Positions 12,701 through 25,400 are shown, numbered from the stretch's first letter. The stretch: 64,000 nucleotides of DNA from Euonymus europaeus (GCA_963580455.1 OY756958.1:30702501-30766500), one strand, 5' to 3'. The notes: generated by a model from the letters alone, not told the origin. A program made the numbers and translations.

Positions 12701-14611
12701 CCTGCATGTTAGAAGAGATGAAAAGTTGAAAACCCTATGTCCTTTCAATGAGATATGGTTCAGGGTTCAACACCCTAAATTATCACCTAGCCACTAATCT
12801 TAATTCTTAATTCAAATGATTAAGGAAATAAGTCAAGTTTTAAAATTCAAGCACAAAACAAAGGATCCAATTGTAGCCTTGTAGGATTTTTCATTTGGAC
12901 ACTTAATTAACGCAAAACAAATGGGCTAAAACTGCATTCAACACTTTAGTGCCAAATATCATAGCAAAAGCAAGTACATTGGATAACGTGAATTTGGCAT
13001 CTTGAACCCTTCATTGAAGCCCTCACTGGATGTTATCAAAAAACCTATAAATCTACGACTCTACGTTTCCTCTCAATTCAGCTACACCATCAACTTAATG
13101 ACCCGTATCAGCAATTCCATCCACCCAATAAATGTTGGTTTGATGAAGGAATAAACTTATTTTTAAACAGCAAATAAAGTACAGTTAAAATTATTCTAAA
13201 AAATAAGGATCTATTCTAACAACTTTTTTTGTTCGGCTCCGAATCATTTCATCCTCAAAGTGTTAATTGTCTATCCATTAACCCTTATAACGTATTTGCA
13301 TAACTTCCACCTATATCAAGGGGTCTATTTATTTTATTTCAACGAAAATGCAGCAAAAATGATTCAAGACAATAGGTGTGACCTTGTTAAAGAGTTAGTT
13401 TCAAAGGAAGGAACAAAAAGAGGAAGAAATTCAGCTGGTATTATGTAATCCACATGACAAGTGATTTTTTTTGAAAGGGAAAGAATTTTATTCAAGCACC
13501 AAGGGGTGCAGCCAAAAAAGAAGCGTGATATTTAGATAATAGTTGCAAAAGCCGGAGTAGCACTTTATGCACATCAGGAGGCATTAACCCAAAAGCGAAA
13601 GGAATAGACCAACATGTTTACACTCATTGAGATGGCAACACAAAACTAAGAAACCACACATCATATCACCAAAAAAAAAAAATTGATCAACCAAATGTAT
13701 AAACCTGCACAACATGGCTAGCATCAAGCTCAAAACCGTCACTGGAAACTGAGGAGTCATAAAAATGACTACACTGATCTAACCTCTGGCTCTCATCCCG
13801 ATACTCCAATATCCGTTCCCTACATAACAAAAGATCAAATCACCAGAGGAACCACATTTCAGTCCCATAGAAACCCAACCCACAAGCAAATTTTTAAATT
13901 AAAAAAAAAAAAAAAAACTGGAATTCAAATTCATACCCATCAATTGAGCATGAACAAATCATTGATTGCAAACAATAAGCTCCAATTAAACCTACGTAAT
14001 TCAAAAGAGAAGGTAATAAATGCATAATCTATAAAAATCACATGTCACAGTTAGAAAATGGATTTTGTTTTGCTTAGTGCAACTAATGAGTAAGCAAAGA
14101 ATCCCTAAATATCAGTCTTTCTGGCTAATAATGTCAAACGAAAACAATATGTTAAAACTTCCGAGGAATTAAATAGTTCCAATTCAAATCAGCATAAAAG
14201 ATCAATTCCGCTAAAATCCATCAAGCATAGCAAAAGAAGATTAAAAATTGCAATTTTTGCTAGAAGTCATTTATTTTCTTTCGCAACAATTCTCAGCAAC
14301 CAAACAAACATTTAAAAAAAAATCAAATTTGAAATCGATGGAGGAACCAAACCAAATACGCACTCAACGTGGAGGAGAAACTTCTGAGAATCCGGATGAA
14401 GATCTGCCCACTTGGTACTGTAATTTGCAGGTGCTTTATCATTGGTGAAGAGGTACAACTGCAGCTGTTGTGTTTGCTGCTGCTGCTGCTTTGTTCGTTG
14501 CTGCTGCTGTTGCTGTGGGAAAAGGAGGCTACCTTGTTGGAAGGACTGGGTCGAGAACAGTTTTTGCTGGGGCTGCTGTTGCTGTGGAGTTGAAAACATA
14601 GAAAACGCCAT
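9715..14611 (-). pseudogene. NUP58/NUP45-type nucleoporin, unprocessed pseudogene
   Basis: Homologue of plant NUP58, an FG nucleoporin of the central NUP62-NUP58-NUP54 channel. Pieces lie in family order with introns kept: exon 14611-14364 (Gln-rich FG N-terminus, then LFTNDKAPANYS and WADLHPDSQK), 13819-13705 (ERILEYRDESQRLDQ), about 12427-11965 (coiled-coil core, RFEKYLGECRQWIEDLEQ), 11483-10943 (MRTAFLADQRRR, then FG/SLFG repeats), 10117-10077 (GAATGSGASFG) and a last piece from 9751. Breaks: the third exon enters one base out of frame (GAACTGGTGGG where the family needs one more base), TAG at 12333-12335, TAA at 12267-12269, a frame change near 12180-12195, and TGA inside the terminal SSRPKS-TTRR motif. 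The splice sites I checked are consensus and 180 codons of the FG exon are open, so decay is recent. A strongly altered functional gene is less likely. Confidence 0.75.
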
Positions 14612-15289
14612 TCTTATTTCTTCTTTCAAAATATCCGTTGCAGAGAAGTCGTAATTTGTTTTCGGCAATCCATTACAGATGAGGATTGCATTGTAGTAAC
14701 AAAGGCAGTTTTTGAAACCCTAGAGAGGGAAAGGAGACGCTGGAAACACCCGCCTTGGGGGAAAAAAAAATTCTCGTTAATTTACTTTTTATTTAAATAT
14801 GGCGTAGAAACACCATTATTTAACTTTTGGGCTTTCACAGTAGGCCCAAAATAATTAGGCCGAAACAACCCGCTTTCCTTGATCATACGACTTTTTTGCA
14901 ACTTGAGGTTGAATGTAAAACAGAGAGGCCCAAAGGTCAAAAGTACCCATTAGGCCATTATAAAACATTTTTGAGCTCTCACTGTTAAGGCCCAAACCCA
15001 TTAGTCAAGAAATATTTTGGAGGTATTTTAGAGATAAAGCCCAAAACCCATTAGCCTAGAGCAATTTTGGGCTTTTGGAATAAAAAGGATGGCAAAAGAT
15101 ATACAGTAGCTAGTAATCGAATTTTGCAACTACTTGCCATGCCTTCTTTAGAATTGAAATATAAACACCTAGAAATCAATATGACACACCTCTGACATGT
15201 CAGGATGGGGAAAATCCAAAATTCTGCTCAATCCCAGCATCCTTTTGATTTTCATTAAAAATAACAAACAGGTAGATCTCACGAGCACT
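14612..15289. other. Upstream region of the nucleoporin pseudogene
   Basis: Contains the former promoter and 5' UTR, with an A run at 14761-14769. The stretch 14820-15080 repeats short GGCCC/CCCAAA elements of the kind common in plant promoters. No coding exon recognised. Confidence 0.4.
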
Positions 15290-16600
15290 GTTGGGCCACT
15301 ATGGAGTTCCCTCGCCTGCTTTCACTCGAGAAACTATTTGGCTATTATACGTTTTTGCATTTGCCATATTTGGTATATCTGCTCCTGCTAATGGCCACCC
15401 TGTCTCAGTAACAATAATCTCAACATTGGGTCCTCCACTCTTTTCAAGTGCTAAATGCCATCCATCAAAAATTGCATCAAGTAAGTTTGTGTATGCCAAC
15501 TCCACGATATCATTCGCAACAAGCAATTTTCCCTGCTGCATTGTCATTCCAAGTAGTTGTTCAAGGTTTTGCATTGCTGGGATAAGATATATGTTGATAC
15601 ACAATCGACAATCAATGATATGATGAAAATTTGTAAATAACACGAAAGATTTACATGATTCAGCCATGGTGGCTTACGTCCACGGTGCAAGAATTCATAC
15701 TTTTTTTATTCATTATGCTGTCTTCATTCAACCCAAAAAAAATTCCCACGTTACATGTAGTTTTTCTCTATTTATACCAAATTGAGATAGTTTTAGTTGG
15801 TTGATGGCAGTTACAAGGGGTTATATATTATTTGATTTACTGTACTTTTGGAGGATAACTGTTGGTGGTAACTTATGCTGGTAACTATTGTTGATGTTAT
15901 GGCTTCGGGTTATCGTCCATTAGACGTTGGCATCGGTCGCTGGCCTTCGGCTGTGGTGATAATGTAACAACCCACCCCAGTTAGTTGGTGACATAGTGAG
16001 GCGCGACCTCTATGTTAAAGGGTGGTGGGTAGTTCGAGTCTTATCTCCAACAACTCGCCTGTGCGACAGGAGAAAGAGTTGGGGATAGTGGTCCATGGGC
16101 CCGATTAACCAGTAACGACTGGGGTGGGTCGTTACAGATAATCTTTTATTAATTGTGAAGTATCTCATTGGCTTGTCCCGTAGACTTATGTTGGGCGTTT
16201 CTGGATTTATTGACCGTTGCTTTTCATGAACTTTTAGCTTTGGTCTTGTTATCTCATGAAATATTGGGCTCGCTATATTTGGCCTACACAATATCCTGAT
16301 AAATCACTAGGAATTGGGATTTCATTTCCTGCTGCAATGCATCAAAACGTTATGTCTGCTGCATATTGTAAAACCTTGGTTTGGACCCAACTTGCTGCTG
16401 CTGCTGGGCTACTTGATATATGTCGATGAGATCAAGATTAACAACTCCCAAAATGATTGGGATTCCAGATCCTCTCTCAATGCGTTTAAAGCATCAGGAT
16501 TCAGGTTGAAAAGGCTTGGATTTCATCTGTTGTACGACTTGGGCTGGGGGTGGAAGTTGTCCTGCTGCCATGCCATAATTAACTGCAACTCGGTCAGTCC
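15290..16600 (-). pseudogene. Glucan endo-1,3-beta-glucosidase (GH17) pseudogene
   Basis: Broken copy of a family 17 glycoside hydrolase, which cleaves beta-1,3-glucans such as callose in the cell wall. In order down the minus strand: an acceptor-like CAG at about 16601 followed by RVAVNYGMAAGQLPPPAQVV (mature N-terminus), SGIPIILGVVNLDL and SSPAAAASWVQTKVLQYAAD in shifted frames, then CIAAGNEIP (the acid/base Glu region) just after a TGA at 16342-16344. After a 0.7-kb gap come LIPAMQNLEQ (about 15590) and VEIIVTETGWPLAGAD (about 15410, nucleophile Glu), ending in a stop after KAGEGTP near 15297. The C-terminal part of the barrel is missing. A small mobile element sits in the gap. Family identification is secure; the gene is dead. 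Confidence 0.8.
15963..16136. mobile_element. 174-bp TIR element with tRNA-like A and B boxes
   Basis: Both ends are seen: TGTAACAACCCACCCCAGT on the left and, on the opposite strand of the right end, TGTAACGACCCACCCCAGT (18 of 19 match). A direct repeat GATAA flanks each side (15958-15962 and 16137-16141), a 5-bp target duplication. Inside, TAGTTGGTGACATAGTGAG (15982-16000) resembles a pol III A box/D arm and AGTTCGAGTC (16031-16040) a B box/T arm. TG...CA ends plus 5-bp duplication also fit a solo LTR of a very small LTR element (TRIM). Class is unresolved. Confidence 0.68.
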
Positions 16601-17616
16601 CTGCATTCAAATAACAACAATAATGAGAAGTTGATTCTATGAAAACTCAAAAGAAAATTTTTGATTTCACCAAGAACACAAAGTGCTTAAAAAATCATAG
16701 ACAAGTGTACCAAGCAGACGTGCTATGAACATACCAGCAAAGCTGTGGAACTCTGTAACTATAGCAGGCAAGCTATAATCACGAAAAATGTAGAACAAGT
16801 CATGGAATTAATTTTAGTTGATTGGCCTCTGATTAATTTTATTCACAATGAAACAAAGAAAGCCTGCTTGCTCTATTCCTTGAAACACTCGCCTCCATAA
16901 AATATGCAATTTGTGCAAATTCAAGCAACTTTCCATAAAACGAAACATTATTCCAGGAGGGGATTTTTTGTGGTTTAAACATTAAACATGTGAGAACGTG
17001 TGATATTCTGACTAAGAAGTACCGATTTGGGTGCAGAGATAAGGATATGAGATACATAGATTCGTCAATCCTCCCAAAAATTAGGATACGAGGAGAATGA
17101 CTGGATACAACTTATATAATTAAATAGTACATATTCTTGAATCTTGGATTGGGGCAGAATCTAATAACCCGTCCTATGACCCCTGAGTGAAGGGGTAGAA
17201 TGTGAGAGGCGAGTTATGCAGTTCAACAGTAAAGATAAGAGGTTTTCACACTGCTCACCAACGCTTAGCATCAAGAGCTTGTAGCTGGCGTGATATAGTA
17301 TTAAGCATGAAGCATCAAATATCGATTGTTCATATGCAAGCGAGAGTACTGTACTACTGGGTATATATTGGCCCACTGGGAATGCACGAGAGATCACCAA
17401 AAACTGCAAACCATTATCCATATTGTGAACTGGACTCTGGAAGACATATAAAGTAGTTCAACCGAATCACAATGTTTTCTCTAATTCCAGAAGCTGATGA
17501 CTCTCGAGAGTCAAGGCAGACGACTTTTACATTCTTAAACAATAAACCATGATATGTTCAGATGCAGACAGACCAAAACAAACCAATGGAACAAAATACA
17601 AAGAACCAAAACAACA
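16601..17616. other. Spacer between the GH17 relic and the Dof gene
   Basis: No convincing exon on either strand. It would hold the 3' UTR of the minus-strand Dof gene (just below 17617) and any first exon of the GH17 relic, which I could not find. Confidence 0.4.
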
Positions 17617-18330
17617 TCATTTAAGCCTATTTCCAGGAGTCGATATAGCCAATTCAGGCCAAGAAAAGCAATCTCCTCCAACAAATGCAGAAGATTCTGC
17701 ACCACTCTCGTACTGCCACGCATTCCCATTCCCTGTCACTGTAGCATTTCCACCAGAGCCATTCACAGCAGCAGCCCCATCGAGTCCGACACCAACAAAA
17801 GGCCATATCCCTCTCCCATGCCCAAAGCCCACTTCTTCAAACCCCTGTCCAAGGCCCAGCCCGAACCCACCCAGAGCCAAAAACCCGGAAGCCCCCTGAC
17901 CACTGTTGTTCAACAGAGAAGTAAAGCTCCCATTCCCCTTCACATCGCAGAACTGTACGCTCGAGGCCTGATTTTCGGTCAGCGGCAACAACACAGGGGT
18001 AGAAGAGAACGGCAGGCACTGCGCTTCGTAATTTCCTGAAGCGGCGACGGTGGTGGGGGAGTGATTGTTAGTGCGAGAACGCTTGGCGCTCTTGCGTGTA
18101 CCGCCGCCGACGGGGATGTCTCGGAGGGTACCGCCTTGTGTCCAGTAGCGGCGGCAGGACTTGCAGAAGTGGCGGGGCTGAGAGAAGTTGTAGTTGTTAT
18201 AGTAACAGAACTTGGTGTTGGTGGAGTCGCATCGAGGGCAGGGAAGTTGCTCCTGTTCCGGTGGTGGAACTCCGTGAGTCGCGGCCTTAGCTGATACACG
18301 CTTGCTCTCGCTCGAATCTGACGGTGGCAT
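17617..18330 (-). CDS. Dof zinc finger transcription factor
   Basis: Plant-specific Dof factor, nuclear, binding AAAG-core sites through one C2-C2 finger. Single exon, 237 residues. The Dof domain occupies about residues 29-80, with zinc ligands C31-X2-C34-X21-C56-X2-C59 and family sequences [25 protein letters not shown] and the basic [15 protein letters not shown]. The rest is low complexity: a Gly-rich stretch (about 150-205) and a C-terminal [10 protein letters not shown] motif. The WTQGGTLRD variant and short N-terminus suggest the OBP1/Dof3.4-Dof5.8 group, but I would not assign an orthologue. The start ATG at 18330 is the first in frame; the upstream leader is rich in GA/GAGA and has a 13-G run at 18406. 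Confidence 0.95.
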   Translation of the reverse strand: MPPSDSSESKRVSAKAATHGVPPPEQEQLPCPRCDSTNTKFCYYNNYNFSQPRHFCKSCRRYWTQGGTLRDIPVGGGTRKSAKRSRTNNHSPTTVAASGNYEAQCLPFSSTPVLLPLTENQASSVQFCDVKGNGSFTSLLNNSGQGASGFLALGGFGLGLGQGFEEVGFGHGRGIWPFVGVGLDGAAAVNGSGGNATVTGNGNAWQYESGAESSAFVGGDCFSWPELAISTPGNRLK

Positions 18331-20912
18331 TTTCCAAATTAAAAAGCTCTCAATTAATTAGTTTTTCTTCTGCTGGTTGCGAAGAAGAGCAAGTTGTGGG
18401 GGCCTGGGGGGGGGGGGGTGTTGGAGTTTAGTGCTGGAGAAGCAAGGAAGGGTTTTATGGAGAGATATAGACAGAGAGAATATGTTGGACTAGTAAAGCC
18501 GGTAGCTTTTGAAGGTTTTATATGAGCAGGCAGGGAGGGAGGGACTGAAGGAGATAGAGCAGCTTTTACAGTGTCTAATTTTAGACTTTTTGCTTAGGTG
18601 CGAATAGTACATACATTCAGCCGGCTTCGGCGCCGATAGCAACTGGCGTTATTAGAGTCGGCTAGGCACGCGGCTTGTGTACTGTTCAAACCTACTTTCT
18701 ATTTTCTTTATTTAAAACATGTTAATGTTAGCAACTAGCAAGTGCAAAATTTTGAAAATTTTCCACTGCTAGTGCGCTACGCAAGACGAATTAATTAGTG
18801 CGAAGCATAATATCAATGAAATTGAGGACCCACCTGACTTATTGGTTTTGTTGTCTTCCACTAATACACCAATTAGGGTTTACAGTGATCTGATAGTAGC
18901 AGTAGCTTTCAAGAATTGCACCATCACATGCAAGAAATTAAATCTCACTAAGAAAAATGTGTTCCTATGTTTGAAGAAATGTGAATAATTGAATAAGAGT
19001 AAGAGAAGTATCATTTTCAGCTTTGTTTTTTTTCCATACTTCTTATCTCTTGATTAGTGTGCTCAAATCCAACATCATCGTCCATATCAAGACAAGTTTA
19101 ATATACACCAGCCGGCCACCACTTGTCATTCTAAAATTCCAATGTATAGATTATGTGGGCTCCTTCACATGATCCTATACAAATTGCAAACCTACCTTAT
19201 ATTATATATATATATATATAAAAAATACTATATACAGAAAAACAGTAGTGACTAGTGCTGTTTAAGTGGCTTCTAAAAATTCAAAGGAGTCAAAAAAGGA
19301 CAAAACTAATTGAGAGTAGAGAGGGAGAGTGATTGAGTGGGACAGTGCCGACAGAATCATGTATGTCGGGGAAGCGTGGGATGCAATAATTGGGCCTCCC
19401 CTCTGATTTCGGAAGCCGTCATGTCCGCATCAGATTCCTCCTCCGGGCCACTCTCCTCCCTTACCAATCCACTGCCGGTGCCGGATTTCCCGCTCAACTG
19501 TTTCCATTACCAAACAAAGTAGTTTTTTCCTTCCTCGGACACACACCAACCTCTCCCTACCGTTGAAAGCTCCCTAGATCAAGCCCACTGAGAATCAACG
19601 GTCAGGATCGATTTTCAAAGTTTTTTAATATTCAAGGGTGAGGTCCAATTGGTAAGAGGGACAGCTGTCAGTTGGAAGAACCGGAAGTTGTCGGTTGATT
19701 CTCTCGGTGGCACGCGCGGCCACTGAATCTGAAAATGTCTCCGGCGAACAATCATGCGTCGCTTTCAAGAAAAGAAGGAGAAGATGAACATGCAGAGTCT
19801 AGTAGGCTATATGGATTTGTATTTGTTGACTGTGGAGACTCTGATAATTCACTACTTGTTTGGTCGCCCATAACAACTGACAATTCGTCCCCAGCTTTCA
19901 CTTCTGATTTGAAATGAAAACCTTTGCTTTTCTTTTTGGATTTTTCGTGCCGAATATGATTCCTCGCATGCATTTTGTAATTGCCAGAATTTTACAGTCT
20001 TTTTATAAAAAAAATGTTTAGATTTTGTGCACTGTGTATTTTGGATTTATTAATTTAATGGGATGCTTTAGAATGAACAAAATTCTTTGGACGTCAAATA
20101 TTCTGACAGACTTTGATTAGATGTTCATTAGAAGTTCATGCGTGTTCAATCATTATTTTGCTTTTGTGCCTATAGCTAAGGGCGTAAATGGAGATTTCCA
20201 GGAAACCAACTACTCTACTCATTCAAGAAGATGGTCCCATTACACGGCATTTTACCAGACAGAAATATGTTCAAATTTTAACTTGAAACATAAATTATAC
20301 TTGCTGCGTTGGGCTTGGGCTTGGGCATCAAATTGGGCCATTCACAAGCAACGTGTGTGCTCCATGGCTTTATGGGCCTGGCGGTGCTACCAGAGTTTTA
20401 TTTTAGGAAAAGGACCAGAAATTGACTTTCCATTGCTGGGTTGGAGCTTCATATCATATTGGCCCATTTCACATGAATTTTTTAAATTGAGCTGCTTTAT
20501 GGCATTTATGGGCCTTGCGGTGCATATGGTTTCAGTGTGTTGGAAGTTGTCTGAATACAAGAGGATCAATTGTTGTTTTTGTTGATGATGGTAGGTGACT
20601 GGTTTTTGTAGTAAAACTTACCCAGAAGTGCAGCTAACAAGGTTTTGGTCAAACTTGGTGCAGAATTGATCCTTTACTATACGTAGATCAACAACCACAA
20701 CTACATTAAATCTAGTTGGGGACTATTTGCACCAAATAAGGGATATCAAGCACCTAACAAAATTATTACAGTAGTTTGAAGTAAGGAAAAACAGGAAGAT
20801 AAGCATGGGACGGAGACAAAAAAAAACTGTGATTGTGTAATTTATACATAAAATAGCACAATCAATTAGACAAGAGAATGAAATTCACAGGCACAACTTG
20901 AAATGGTTACAC
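18331..20912. other. Spacer between Dof and GDSL genes
   Basis: Contains the Dof upstream region and the GDSL 3' flank. A (TA)9 microsatellite lies at 19203-19220. A 60-codon plus-strand frame at 19735-19917 has no recognisable relatives. Imperfect GGGCTTGGGC and ATGGGCCT(T/G)GCGGTGC(T/A) repeats occur between 20308 and 20526. No gene called. Confidence 0.45.
18406..18418. repeat. Poly-G run in the Dof leader
   Basis: Thirteen consecutive G (C on the Dof sense strand) about 75 bp upstream of the Dof ATG, next to purine-rich repeats. Length in such runs is often unreliable in sequencing. Confidence 0.9.
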
Positions 20913-22421
20913 TCAGACGTCTCTAAGTTGTCTAAGATTCATAGGAGATATGTATTGCTTGCCGCCATCGAGCAGTTGCTTAGCAATTATAAGATTTGCA
21001 GCCTCGCTTGGATGATAAGGATCCCAAAACACATGCTTGGTTCGATCCTGGCACATACTCGACGTCGGTCCACAAGGGATAATGCCCGCGAATTGGCCTC
21101 CATTTCCACAACAAGCTCTGCTTGCAGTTACAAATCCTGCACATAAAAAAATAATAAGACGGACCCATGAATTTATTCACTATTCATTGCAATCCCAGCG
21201 AGTAGTATCAGAGGTCATAGAAACAGCCACGAACACGACTAACCATATTTTTCGTAGTTTCTAATGAGTTCCATGACTAGATCATAGACATTGGCATAAA
21301 TAAAGGTTGCTCCAGGAAGGTTGTCTTTCATTTCTGCTAGTAAATCCTTCAACTTAGCATTGTACTGATTCGCCAGCTGATTAGCCAAACTAACACATTC
21401 ATTTGCATCTAATTGATTTATTGTCTTCTGGTAAGGTATGCAGCCTATCGGTCCAACGTTTCCAATAACGAATTTCCGAGCATCCAATTGATACATCCTC
21501 TGCATCACAATTCATGCTAAACATCAGTAAAACTAATTGATTGAAATTTTAGCTTGCAATTCCCTAGCTAGCTAGATAATTAGATTGGCTAATACATACT
21601 GTGAGTTGGTTTCTCAAGTGGCTTATCATATCGTCAACAAAAGCATCTGGGCTTTCAGATATTCTTGCTCCAACGGAGAGTACTGGAAGGAGATAGTTGT
21701 TCAGAAAATCATTTGCTCCAATAGTGATTGAAAATATGGATTTCTTCATAATGTATTCCCTGGCCTGTGATGCCCCCAAGAGTTTATCAAATTGTTTTCT
21801 AGTAATGTTGAAGTAGTCAACTTGGACATCCATGCCTATCCTATTAACCTGCCCAAAACAAAGTTCAGATTACATAAGAATGTGAAAAGCATGCAGTAAT
21901 TGGGTCATAAAATAGAAGGCTGAGGGAGGACTTACAAATATTCTTCCAGTTGCATTCATAATCCCTCCTCCTCCAGAAGCATAATTCACTCCATAAAGTA
22001 TAGCTTTTCCGGTAGCGTTTGGCGCCAAGAATGGGACAGCATAGTTTGGCACTCCTAGCTCTTCACCTGACAAATTAACATATGCACAATTTTATAGTGA
22101 TTGGAGTACATAGAAGAATTACATGTCATATGTGTTTTCTTGAAGGAGAGTTTAATTACCTACAATATCACCAATGGTTCTCCCATTAGTGTACCGGCCG
22201 GTCGGGTTTCCTCCGGATGCCTTAAAGTCGATTCCATTTGGTTGTATGTTGGCCTTGGACAATGTTGACAGATAGTTGTTGTTTCCCGCATCAACTAGAG
22301 AATCCCCAAATATGAATGAAGCTCCCAAAGTACTATCATCATTAGCAGCCTTGGCACAAAAGCTATAACCAAAGATGATAAGAATCGAGGCCACAATACA
22401 AGACTTCATAGTACCAAACAA
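20913..22421 (-). CDS. GDSL esterase/lipase (SGNH hydrolase), secreted
   Basis: Lipid/ester hydrolase of the plant GDSL family, expected in the extracellular space. Five exons join in frame: 22421-22160, 22066-21936, 21848-21600, 21499-21244 and 21136-20913, for 373 residues, typical for the family. An N-terminal hydrophobic segment (about 1-26) reads as a signal peptide. Block I FIFGDSLVDAGNNN carries the nucleophile Ser41; block II includes NYASGGGGI; block III is IGANDFLNNY; block V WDPYHPSEAAN holds the Asp and His of the catalytic triad. All four SGNH positions are present, so the enzyme should be active. The start may be Met1 or Met5 (22409). Substrate cannot be told from sequence. Confidence 0.94.
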
Positions 22422-25400
22422 TCACTAGAGAATCAATGTATGTGATGAGTATATAAGTAGTTCCTCTAATAAATAATTTAAGAGGAAACTTGTAGGCTTG
22501 TGTTTAGTGTAGGGTGAGATTTGGTTTGACCATTTCTGGTGGTGGAGAGAACTAGGTGATTCCAGAATTCATATGGGTAGTTCATCAACATTAGTTCATA
22601 ATTCCGTCAAGCAACTGCGGCTCACTGGAAGGTCAAAGGGAGTGAGTGAGTTTAACTGATCATTGTGACGTTTTGGTGCTAAAATATTCTGTAAATAAAT
22701 AAAGAATGTCGTGGGAGCACGTATAAAATATTGTCTTGTTTGGTTGAGGAGTTGAAACAGCAAGAAGCTCCTTCCAAGTTGGCGTGTGTCCTCCAAGTGT
22801 TAGAAAATTGAAACTATGAAATGGGCTTTTATAATATTGGGCTTCTCGATTTATGAGGTTGGGCTGATTGATGAACGCTCAGTATTGAGCAATCCGATAT
22901 TTTATTTTATTTTTTTGAAGTGGGTAACAGTGATATAGCTTTCCTTTCGACTCTACTCAAACAGTCAAAAGTCAAAATTCTGACTGCTCTTGTTTTGGGC
23001 TTTTTATTATTGGTTCGGGCCTAATGCCCATTGATTTGGACTGTGTTACCTGTCATGAACCTGTGAAACTAACAGGATCCCATTTACAAGAGCAGAGAAC
23101 CAAAGCCGACTTTCATTTGAATCAACGTCTGAAACTGACCAGACACCAAGTCTATCGAGAGAATAAAATTAAGGTTCAAGATTTCTCTGAGGTTTCATTG
23201 AGGACAGGAACTAAAACAATCATGGTGTGCATTCTCTTTTATTTTCAAAATCAGATAATACTGGGATGTCCATGGTAATGCAATATTGGTAATCCATTAT
23301 GTTGGCCAAGACCCAACAAAAATAAGTTGAACCCACAAGCCAATTATCTAGTAGCTAGTGAGGACCAGCCTTAATTGGTATATGATGAAGCCAGCTAAGA
23401 TCCGTCCTTTCCAAAAATAAAAAGAAACAGCAACATTAAAGCTAGCATTATCCAACCCAAAATCATTACATAAAAGACTTGGACTCTAGAGGAGCACATC
23501 ATAAGCTAAATGTGGTCAATCAGGAAAGCAAATTAAAGTTCAATGATCATGATTACTTAATAAAAAAGATCCAGCCTTTCACATTGATCATGATTAATCG
23601 TGACCTATTTACCATTAATTTGTCATATAATCTAATTGGCTGCTCAGAAAAATACGTGAAAGATAACCCACATTTTATTTTATCAAATTGGCACAGCAAT
23701 ACATACCAGGCTTTTTTTTATTTATTATTTTGTATAATTTAATGATATCTCCAATCCTACCCAACAACTCCTGATTCTTTTTTTTTACTTTGACCTATTA
23801 GGGTTTAGTCAAAACTGTTTCTTTCAAATACAAAAGTAAACTGTAATGAGTCCAAATGGTCCTTTTACTTTTTGAATCCACTTATGGGACTCTGTGATGT
23901 GTAAAGTGGTCCTTATTAGGGAATCCAAAGTATGTGTTTGTGTGTTTCTTTGGTGTATACAACTGTTTATAATTTTTGCTTGCCTTCCAGCTAGGTAGAC
24001 CTACATGCCTACAACCAAATTGACCTTCAATTTTCACTATAAAAAACTCTGTAGTCTGCCTTAAATTCTCTTTATATTGATTAGAGTAAATTAGGGTTTG
24101 TGGATTATTCATTGCTGATTTTAGAGATTTAGGGTTTTGAAAATTGAGCAACTGTGTTGGAGTTGTACCAATATATTTAAATGCAACACGGAAAGATATT
24201 CACCACAACACCGAACCTCTACTCCAAACTCCTATGACCATACACACACTCATTTACAGATGTAATGAAATAAATACAGTTTTAATGCAATGATTATGTA
24301 CTTGGTATAACCTAATTTATTGATCTTGTCTAATTAAATTTCCTTCTTAATGGTTGACAAGTATATATGTCGTTTTTATGGGAACAGACAGACAGACTAA
24401 AATTAAGAATCTTTATAACACTCTTCTATTTTGGCAAGAACAAGAAGAAATTCAAAGACAATTTGTTTCACTTTTTACTTCTAAAAATGCACCATAAATG
24501 TAAGCAACCATATTATATTGTAGAACATCAGAAATCCAAACACAAAGCTTACAGGAAATCCCAATTTGAGGGGAAAAAAGTTCCAATATGCAGCTCAATT
24601 ATATTATGCTTTATGAGTTACAGGAATGGTAGGTGAGTGACATAATGACAAAAAATGCGATTTGACCAATAATCAAAGAATTCGATGGTGGGAGGAGGAT
24701 TTGGAGTTGGAACACATTCACTGTTGGACGAACACATATTTTTTTTCTTTTCAAACCAGCCGATTGTTTGACTTTCAGCCAGGAAAATAGAACAGTTTAT
24801 TAGTGGGACCAACCATGAAATAGTATTTTTGAAGATTGAATAAAATATGATGTGAGGCTGATAAAGAAAATAAGTGATTAAAAAATGCACACAGTAAGAT
24901 CACGATTGTAAAAGTCAATGTCCTTTCTCGCTGTTTGTTAAGGGGAGGTTTGTGGAAGATTGTGAAGAGTCAATATCAAAGAGCGGAAGAGGGAGCGCAG
25001 TGGGGTTAGCAATGCTGGTATGTTTTGTTATGGGTATACTAAATGGGCATTTGATGTTGAGAGGTGTTTTTTTTTTTTTTGCTTAATTGCTTCCGTTGGT
25101 ATTGCAGGGAAGAAAGAGAGAGAAACTAAAAGAGAAGTCTTGACGCTTGTGGTATTTTCTTCTTCTTTCGATCCAACCGCAGGTGAGAAAGAAACGAAAG
25201 AAAGGTGTAATTTTTGGAAGCTCCTTCCTGGTGAGTTCTGTGTTGTGGAGGATTCACCCTTTTTTGGGCTTCTTTAGCCTCTCTCCAAAAATTGGGATCT
25301 GGGTTTGGGGTTCTAGGGTTTGAGTATTATTTTGATTCTTCCACTCTGTCATGGGTTCCTTTAAATTTTGTTGCCGTTGTTGAATTTTTCCCGGAAATGG

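Noticed and set aside
13470..13530. Possible retroelement tail (TTTTATTCAAGCACCAAGG)
   Set aside because: A familiar-looking motif, but no poly-A end, target duplication or coding part could be found within the intron.
14369..14654. Leucine- or cysteine-rich plus-strand frames
   Set aside because: They are the antisense of the CAG/CAA (Gln) repeats of the nucleoporin first exon.
17549..18039. Pro/Ser-rich plus-strand frames over the Dof gene
   Set aside because: Antisense of the Gly-rich Dof C-terminal half.
19735..19917. 60-codon plus-strand frame starting MSPANNHASLSRKEGEDE
   Set aside because: Could be a small gene, but there is no homology, promoter or conservation evidence in the window.
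20121..20585. 154-codon plus-strand frame with Trp-rich stretches
   Set aside because: Composition comes from imperfect GGGCTTGGGC repeats; no family resemblance and no splice context.
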